64,000 bases of DNA from Alopecurus myosuroides (Eukaryota > Streptophyta > Magnoliopsida > Poales > Poaceae), in the NCBI GenBank assembly GCA_028641055.1, contig CM054061.1, positions 32,402,333-32,466,332 on the forward strand, written 5' to 3'. Under the pieces are notes generated by a model, which saw only the letters and a list, made by a program, of their open reading frames with translations, was not told the origin of the DNA and searched no databases. Position 1 is the stretch's first letter; every line of letters begins with the position of its first letter. This document shows, piece after piece, positions 57,365-64,000 of the stretch. A program made the position numbers and the translations under genes.

Positions 57365-59616
57365 ATCCAAATGCCGGAGCAAGATTGCGCTCCGAAATCC
57401 TTCTTTTGTCTGATCAAAGGGGGGAAAACACTGTTGATCATACTCTAGGTGATGCTCCAATTTTATCTGATGCTAATTGTGCAAAAAGCGTGCAAAATGT
57501 ACCTGTTTGTGTGCAGGCAGAAACGACAAATGGAGCAGACGCAGGACACGGAGCGGATCCGCCTGCTGGGAGCAATCCCGAGAGATTCTGGCATGGAAGT
57601 CCGGGGCAATCATTGCCCGGATCAGCGCGTGGACCAGCGCACAGCGACGCGTGGCGCAGCGTCACGGGGGCGGGCGCAGAAGAAAACGCGTCCCCGCAGC
57701 GGTCCCCGTCCAGCGCGTGGAGAGTACGCGCCACCAACGAATCCGCGTCTGCCACGCGGAGACAGCCGACAGCCGGGTCAGATACTGACCCTGGCACCGG
57801 CACGGAACCTGGGGCGCCTTTCCACATGGCGTCTCCCGATTGGATGGCGGGAGGAGCAGATTCGCCTAATTCGCCTGGCTCTTTTGGCTCTTCTGCCGGC
57901 GCGGAAAGCAATGCAGATTCGGCTGGATCTTCTGCGCTGCATGCTCCTGAGGCCACAGCTGCACCAACCCGAGCACATACTCGTTCACAAAGCGGTATTT
58001 ATCGGCCCTTTATTCCTAAGGATGGTACTGTTAGATATGCTGGTCTAGCTACAACAAATGAACCTGAAAACTTAGCTGAAGCATTAAGTAATATAGATTG
58101 GAAAAATGCTATGGATATTGAGTATGATGCATTAGTAAAAAATGAAACTTGGCATTTGGTAGAACCAACACAAGGGAGGAATATTATTGACTGTAAATGG
58201 GTATATAAAATAAAGAGAAAATCAGATGGAAGCATAGATAGATATAAGGCTAGACTAGTAGCAAAAGGCTTTAAGCAAAGGTTTGGGATTGATTATGAGG
58301 ACACTTTTAGTCCAGTTGTTAAAGCAGCTACTGTCAGATTGGTGTTGTCTATTGCTGTTTCCAGGGGATGGAGTCTACGCCAATTGGATGTTCAGAATGC
58401 GTTCCTTCATGGCGTTCTTGAGGAAGAAGTGTATATGCAGCAACCTCCAGGATATGAGGATAAGAGGAAACCGCATCAAGTTTGCAGGTTGGATAAAGCT
58501 CTATATGGACTGAAACAGGCTCCTCGAGCGTGGTACTCTAGATTGAGTACTAAACTTCAGCAACTTGGGTTTGTACCATCTAAAGGAGATACGTCACTCT
58601 TCTTTTATCAAAAAGGGAAGGTCACAATTTTTATGCTTGTTTATGTTGATGATATAATTGTTGCAAGCTCATCTCAGGAGGCAACCATGGCACTATTAAG
58701 TGACTTAAGGAATGATTTTGCATTGAAGGATCTTGGTGATCTTCATTATTTTCTGGGGATTGAAGTTAAGAGAATTGGTACTGATATTTTGCTCACACAG
58801 GAAAAATATGCTAATGATATATTAGCTCGTGTAGGGATGAAGGAGTGTAAGCCTTCGAGTACACCTATCTCTACCACAGAAAAACTATCCTTGCATGAAG
58901 GAGAAGTGTTGAATCCTGAAGATTCAACTCGGTATAGAAGTATTGTTGGAGCTCTACAGTATCTCACATTGACTAGACCTGATATTTCCTTTTCTGTTAA
59001 CAAAGTGTGTCAATTCTTGCATGCTCCTACTACCTTGCATTGGACAGCTGTTAAAAGAATTTTGAGATATCTTAGAGGCACCACAACTACTGGTCTTAAG
59101 ATTAGTAAGACAGCATCAACACTTGTGAGTGCTTTTTCTGATGCTGATTGGGCAGGTTGTCCTGATGATAGACGCTCCACTGGTGGCTTTGCTGTGTATT
59201 TTGGCTCTAATTTGATATCTTGGGGAGCAAAGAAGCAAGCTACAGTGTCCAGATCAAGCACAGAGGCTGAGTATAAATCCTTAGCCAATGCTACAGCTGA
59301 GGTAATATGGGTGGAGTCATTGCTTGATGAACTTGGTATTAATCATCCTGAGACTGCATGCCTATGGTGTGATAATTTGGGTGCAACTTATTTGTCTGCA
59401 AATCCTGTGTTTCATGCAAGAACTAAACATATTGAGATTGACTATCACTTTGTGAGAGAAAGAGTTGCACAAAAATTGTTGGAGATACGGTTTATTCCAA
59501 CAGGTGATCAAGTGGCAGATGGGTTTACTAAACCACTGCAATATCGACAACTACAAGCCTTCAAGAGCAACCTCAACTTGGAGACGTTAAGATTGAGGGA
59601 GGATGTTAAACGATAA
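57178..59616 (+). CDS. pol: copia reverse transcriptase-RNase H
   Basis: This is the downstream part of the same polyprotein in the shifted frame. It starts with the end of the integrase region ([20 protein letters not shown]) and a variable linker rich in Ala/Ser/Gly/Pro (about 57500-57990). Reverse transcriptase follows ([66 protein letters not shown]), then RNase H ([44 protein letters not shown]) to the stop at 59616. No internal stop is seen. It is not separately translatable in the normal way, since the start lies upstream of the frameshift. Confidence 0.88.
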   Translation: MCMLSNLRPYNSRKLEFRSKQCAFLGYSNLHKGFKCLDIPNGRVYISRDVIFDENIFPFATLNPNAGARLRSEILLLSDQRGENTVDHTLGDAPILSDANCAKSVQNVPVCVQAETTNGADAGHGADPPAGSNPERFWHGSPGQSLPGSARGPAHSDAWRSVTGAGAEENASPQRSPSSAWRVRATNESASATRRQPTAGSDTDPGTGTEPGAPFHMASPDWMAGGADSPNSPGSFGSSAGAESNADSAGSSALHAPEATAAPTRAHTRSQSGIYRPFIPKDGTVRYAGLATTNEPENLAEALSNIDWKNAMDIEYDALVKNETWHLVEPTQGRNIIDCKWVYKIKRKSDGSIDRYKARLVAKGFKQRFGIDYEDTFSPVVKAATVRLVLSIAVSRGWSLRQLDVQNAFLHGVLEEEVYMQQPPGYEDKRKPHQVCRLDKALYGLKQAPRAWYSRLSTKLQQLGFVPSKGDTSLFFYQKGKVTIFMLVYVDDIIVASSSQEATMALLSDLRNDFALKDLGDLHYFLGIEVKRIGTDILLTQEKYANDILARVGMKECKPSSTPISTTEKLSLHEGEVLNPEDSTRYRSIVGALQYLTLTRPDISFSVNKVCQFLHAPTTLHWTAVKRILRYLRGTTTTGLKISKTASTLVSAFSDADWAGCPDDRRSTGGFAVYFGSNLISWGAKKQATVSRSSTEAEYKSLANATAEVIWVESLLDELGINHPETACLWCDNLGATYLSANPVFHARTKHIEIDYHFVRERVAQKLLEIRFIPTGDQVADGFTKPLQYRQLQAFKSNLNLETLRLREDVKR
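59590..59603 (+). other. Polypurine tract of the small copia element
   Basis: AGATTGAGGGAGGA-type purine-rich run directly before the 3' LTR; it primes plus-strand synthesis. Confidence 0.85.
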
Positions 59617-59849
59617 ACCTTATCGTTGTAGGCTTGTAGCGTGGCTAACACGTTTAGTCTGTTTTCTGTTGTAACTAGGATACGGTGTAGATAAACCGTT
59701 CCTATCTAGTTTTGCTTGGTACTCAAGTTTGGTACCGATTCTGTAAATCTCGTTGTAATCTGTTCGCCCAGTCTGGCGGTATATATTAACACGTAACCGG
59801 GCCGAGGTAAAGGCACCGTTCAAGCTAAACCAATCTACAAACGCAAACA
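59604..59849 (+). repeat. 3' LTR of the small copia element
   Basis: 246 bp, no difference from the 5' LTR seen by eye. Confidence 0.93.
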
Positions 59850-61315
59850 AGGATGGCGTCCGCACGCAGGCCCTCTCCCGCCGGTGGCGCCCCCTCTGGC
59901 GCTCCCGCATGGCGCCGCTCAACCTCGTGGCCGACTCGAGCCTAGTCAAGGGGAGCAGCCAGAAAAGGCGCGTCGCCGTCATCTCCAAGATCCTCTCCGA
60001 CCATCCTGGCCCCGCCCGACGCTTCTCGCTCCGGGACATCCGCATCCCGGACAGCTTATCCAAGATCGACGGCTGGCTTCGCTCAGAATCACTCGCCAAC
60101 CTCCATGAGCTCGAGGTCACCTACGCCACAGACTTCGGAGACGCATCGTACCCGCTGCCGCCGTCCGCCCTCCGGTTCTCGCCGACGCTCCGTGTGGCCA
60201 AATTCGGCTGCTGCCGCTTTCCTGACTTGGCAGTGCCGGATTTTCCGCACGTCAAGATGCTCACCCTATTCAAAGTCGTCACCTCGGAGGATTCTCTCCA
60301 CAGCCTGCTCTTAGCCTGCAATGCTTTGGAAAGTTTTTCGCTGCACTATCCCATCGGCATTGGTTGTCTCCGCATCAGGTCTCCGACTCTTAGGAGCATG
60401 AACTTCAGGAATGAAGAAGGTATCATCACTTTTCATGAGCTGATCATCGAGGACGCCCCATGCCTTGAAAGGTTAATACCACTTGATCCAAGCAATGGTC
60501 CGGTGACCATCCATATAACCGGGGCTCCTAAATTGAAGATATTGGGTTTGTTATCTGAAGGCATATCCACACTATGCATTGGAACCACTGTTTTTCAGGT
60601 CAGCTGCAACTGCAAGGCCAATTGCGCATTCACCATTCCTATATGCAGGACAATATTCTCATATCACACTTGGTTTTATTTTTCTGCAGAAAATGATTGC
60701 CGTCAGCTTGACAACTAAAATGCACTCAATGAATATTTTGGTTCTTGACTCTATTGGACCTAATCTGGATGCAGTCCTTGACTTCCTCAAGTGCTTCCCT
60801 TGCTTGGAGAAGTTGTATGTTATTGTGAGTACTCACAAAACTTTCTCAGGCTTTATGATCACTAGCGCTTTTGTTGCTAACCTCTTATCTGCCTTTATAT
60901 TGTTTCCTTTTTCCATCCCTAGTTGCATCAACAAAAGGATATGACTAATGTGCGGAAGTACAAACACCTAGTGTTTGATACAATTGAATGCGTTGAACTC
61001 CATCTAAGAAAAGTGGTGTTGAAGAATTATGATGGTAACAATAGGGCAGCAGTTAACTTTGCCAAGTTCTTTATTTTGAATGCTAAAGTGCTAGAGGAGA
61101 TGGAAATCGGACTCATCAACCACCGCAACGACAAGTGGATGCGCCATCAATATAGAACACGGCTAAAAGTGCAGAATAGAGCTTCCCAAGATGCACAAAT
61201 TGAGCTAAAAAGAGATGTACAACACAGTTTCAAACACCACGTGCATACCCACGATTTTTCAGTGGCTGATCCCTTCTATATGCCGTGTGGACGCTTGCTC
61301 AACCGTGTTACATAG

Positions 61316-62224
61316 CCTGTCCGGAGATTGTGTCATTGGCTGTCCATGCGTGTCTCTCTGATGTTATCTTACCCAAGTGATGCTCCGCAAAACAACCTAC
61401 TTCGTTCCACAATGTCATGCTTTGTTACCCATTCTGGAGCAAACCAGCATTCACGACATGGTGCCTAAGTCCAAGATCCAAATTCAAACTTAGGAAAGTA
61501 CAAGACCCTTGGATGCTACTAGTAGTATGTATGTGTTTTATTTAGTTTGTATACTGGATTTTCTATCTCATGTTTGTCGTCCTATGTAAGCTTGTAGCAC
61601 TTGCAGGCTGAAGCAAATACATTTTTGCTTCTAGTACTTGCTTTATTGAAGAAAAATGAGTCTTCTGTTTTTTTTTGGTCTAAAACTCTTTATTTAGTAT
61701 GTAGTTTCTTTGCATGAAATTCGTTCAGCCTTTTCTGCAAGTCATCAAGATGTTGAAACAACCAATCATGATATTTTGCAACTTTGTTTCTGCTACTTCA
61801 GCCAGGAATTTATGCATGTTTGTTTTGTTGAAACCATTTCTTCCACAGACTTGAAATTGCTTTTATTGTTACCCATTCTTTCTCTTATAAAGAACATGAA
61901 GTATTGTTTAAATGCTGATATTTTCGTTGTACAGTTAGATGGCCTTAAAAGGTATAGTTCCGCCACTGTTTTGATTGCACGTCTATTGTGTGAAGGCTGG
62001 TTAATTTTCATACACTAGCTGATTCTGAGAGAGCAGCCTGAACGTACTAGCTGGGCGTCAGTCTCCAGGTAGTACTGACAAGAGCTGCTATTTGCCTATT
62101 AATCGATTAGTGTAGGGGGTTCCAAGCTCCAACTTTGTGTAGAATTCAGTTGAGAACTTGAGATTACATCTTGATGATTACTCTATATAATCTGTCATGC
62201 TGGCTTAGAGCATCCTGAATTTTG
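61316..62224. other. 3' flank of the F-box gene and spacer
   Basis: 61340-61450 is shared with the flank of the pseudogene at 28160-28330, so it is probably 3' untranslated DNA. The rest is T-rich spacer; an open stretch at 61710-62018 shows no domain. Confidence 0.45.
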
Positions 62225-64000
62225 TTTTTTGAACATCTGAGGCACCGAGGTTCCAATTTTCATTAAGCTCATAGACATGTTAGAGAGGAGATTGTAACGC
62301 TCTGCATTCTCAAGGCCTCAGCCGCTTGAACAATTGGGCAAGTAGAGTTTCTATGAGCTATGTTCGTGCAAAAACTAGTGGGCAAGTAGAGGATCCAGCG
62401 GATTGTATTGCCTGATGAGCACAAGTATGAGCCATTACATTGTAGTCCTTGCTGATATGATGGACACTGGAGTTCAGAGGTGTAGTGGGCTTCCTAAAGT
62501 TCGCCATGATGTGAAGAATGCCCCAAAGGACAGCAGCATGAGATGCAGACGGTGCCGCCACAGCCCTTTGTCAGATTCTGGTTGTCGGTGAAGAAGGCGA
62601 CCTGAAGAATTGTCGCCAGTTTTGCTGCAAGAAGGAAGCCTTCAGATTCCGCCAGGATACACGAGCTGACTGTGGGAATTTGGGCCTGCAAGAAAGCATC
62701 TGAGTGTCCGCCCTGCTATTGCCAATGAATATAGATTCCAATCCCTGGCGTAGGAGAGTGGTCGCCCTGATTTCCTTCCACACCGCATCGATGAAGATAT
62801 GAGGACCACCGCATCGATGAGAGTGGTCGACCTGCAGGAGAAAGATTCGCTCAACCATTGTGGCCTGATGCAAGGATTTCTGTTCCCGCGTGGCTTCCTG
62901 GCTCGTCACATCCTTCGCCTGAGTAGGGGTTGTGGTCCTATGTGTCTCCATATCCTGCAACAGAGCTTTTGCAGCAATGAAAATTTGGTATGGCCGCCCT
63001 TATTTCCTACAAAACAAAGCATCGTTCCTAGACTTCCAAAGGGACCAAAGAAACGTAAAGATGTTATTGATATTCATATGTATGGGTGATCTAGGGAAAG
63101 GAGATTTTTGATGATGTGCGCAAAGGAAGTAGTGCCCTCTGTAAAAACATCAACTCATATATACCAAGGAGCTCAATCAAAAATCACGCAGCTCAAGCGA
63201 AGGGGCATGTAAAGAAGAGGTGGCGATCATCTTCCTGCAATCCACATATAGAGTAGAGACCTTCAATGTGCCTTGAAAATCATGCTGGGAGCGCCTTGCG
63301 AAGTAATCTACAGGCAAAAGTTTTTACTCTGGGGATCATGTTCTTCTGTTTCCATATACCTGGTTTAGAACCTGCACTGTTAGATCGTCCACCATGGCTG
63401 GAACGTGAGCTCCTGCAAGGCGAAAACTCTGCAAAGCAACATGGTAAGTGGATTTAAAGGTGCATTTTCCATTTGGAGTGGGCTTCCAGCAAATTATATT
63501 GTCCTCTTCCGAGTCAATAATGGGGGTTCTCTTAACAATCTAAGTGAGTCAATGAGAGAGGCATTCTAAGTTCTGCTACCTGTGGTCCAAAGTTGGTTAA
63601 CAGTGGCTGGGTAAACAAATGGAGGCTGCTGAATGATGAGATCATCATACACACGAGTCGAGGCTTGACACACCAGGGAGTGCTCCAAATAGATATGTTA
63701 ACTGCTGTGATCTGATAGAAGGAATTTTGTTGAAGCAGGGGAATGAATTTCAAAGACAGAGTCCCAAAAGGATGATTTCGGGATGTTTGTTCGAGCCTCC
63801 AAATTGAAGAATCTGAGAAATACTTTGATTGGAGAACTCTGTAAAGATGGCTATTGGGTTTTTCTGCAATCCTCCATGCGGCTGAAAGAATGAGCGCATA
63901 ATTGTCAGCCTGCAGATTTCTAATTCCGAGCCCACCTTTTTTTGGCGCACAAACATTCTTCCATGCAACGAGACAAAGAAGGCTTCCTTTTTGCTCAGCA
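62225..64000 (-). pseudogene. LINE 3' part: RT tail, zinc-binding and RNase H regions
   Basis: Minus strand, running in from beyond the right edge. In order it shows text of the RT C-terminal region (SELEICRLTIMRSFFQPHGG, NPIAIFTEFSNQSISQILQ, NSFYQITAVNISIWSTPWC), a decayed zinc-binding region (about 63500-63250), and an RNase H domain (CILAESEGFLLAAKLATILQ, FFTDNQNLTKG, ISKDYNVMAHTCAHQAIQS) at about 62700-62370. Frame changes and stops throughout mark it as dead. A T-run near 62219-62232 on the plus strand would be the poly(A) tail. This domain order is that of grass L1-type LINEs. Confidence 0.7.

Larger units (their letters stand above)
54810..59849 (+). mobile_element. Ty1/copia element (Hopscotch/Retrofit-like), 5040 bp
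   Basis: Two 246-bp LTRs (54810-55055 and 59604-59849) are identical by eye. Flanks are AGGAC and AGGAT, a 5-bp target duplication with one change. A tRNA-Met primer-binding site follows the first LTR and a purine tract precedes the second. It encodes gag, protease, integrase, reverse transcriptase and RNase H in copia order, but a one-base frameshift near 57190 divides the frame. Size and LTR length suit the Hopscotch/Retrofit (Ale) group; this family label is from memory. Confidence 0.93.
54507..61315 (+). pseudogene. F-box/FBD/LRR gene interrupted by a copia element
   Basis: Exon 1 is 54507-54804 plus 59850-60598, exon 2 is 60690-60824, exon 3 is 60923-61315; introns of 91 and 98 bp have GT...AG ends. 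Leaving out the copia element and one target copy, the three parts total 1575 nt in one open frame (524 residues), so the insertion is the only lesion seen. The F-box (ISRLPDDVLGAIISLLPTKD) is cut right after TKD, and the LTR supplies a stop two codons later. The leucine-rich middle (SLHSLLLACNALESFSL) is followed in exon 3 by the FBD part (IECVELHLRKVVLKNYDG, NFAKFFILNAKVLEEMEIG). F-box proteins are substrate adaptors of SCF ubiquitin ligases; the substrate is unknown. A partial second F-box-like stretch (RIASRLHEDALRAIASLSRT) precedes the F-box. Confidence 0.85.

Noticed and set aside
57438..57956. A 172-codon minus-strand frame opposite the copia linker
   Set aside because: Shadow of the GC-rich Ala/Ser/Gly linker of the polyprotein.

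Overview
This window is plant nuclear DNA, most likely from a grass of the Pooideae group (the lineage of Brachypodium, oats and wheat). The evidence is GC-rich exons beside T-rich introns, an F-box/FBD/LRR gene family typical of grasses, CACTA, Tourist and Stowaway elements, and copia elements whose LTR starts resemble what I recall of the Angela/BARE and SIRE/Maximus families. No prokaryotic feature, rRNA gene, intact tRNA gene or CRISPR array is visible. Nearly all of the window is transposable elements, many nested. Family names are from memory; no database was searched.

Layout. 1-1470: probable 5' end of a minus-strand Helitron with decayed leader exons. 1471-6199: 3' part of a plus-strand SIRE/Maximus-like copia element, ending in a 1552-bp LTR. 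6200-8330: broken LINE carrying a 517-bp hAT MITE (8-bp target duplication). 8599-18099: a 9.5-kb CACTA element (TGA duplication) with no transposase seen. It holds a ~675-bp satellite array, a tRNA-like sequence, a Helitron 3' end, and fragments that look like a mitochondrial ATPase-inhibitor-like gene and mitochondrial HSP70. 18103-27477: decayed repeat-derived DNA with one GC-rich gene-like island and one LTR-like sequence. 27478-28139: pseudogene of the F-box/FBD family.

29146-52548: an old Angela/BARE-like copia element on the minus strand (duplication GTAAG, LTRs about 6% apart over the part compared). It is split by a very young 15.4-kb Ty3/gypsy element of the Tat type at 31859-47282 (duplication CTATC, one LTR difference seen in 921 bp). 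The gypsy element has gag-protease and RT-RNaseH-RNaseH-integrase in one frame separated by a single UAG. Downstream of pol, on the opposite strand, lies a gene of eight exons whose splice sites all join in frame to about 1408 codons, with its own TATA box. This is the most interesting object in the window.

52554-54506: spacer with three MITEs. 54507-61315: a three-exon F-box/FBD/LRR gene, otherwise intact, interrupted inside the F-box by a 5040-bp copia element with identical 246-bp LTRs. 62225-64000: 3' part of a minus-strand LINE.

Order of events that can be read: the F-box genes duplicated in tandem; the old copia landed between them; the gypsy element later landed in that copia; the small copia recently broke the remaining F-box gene.
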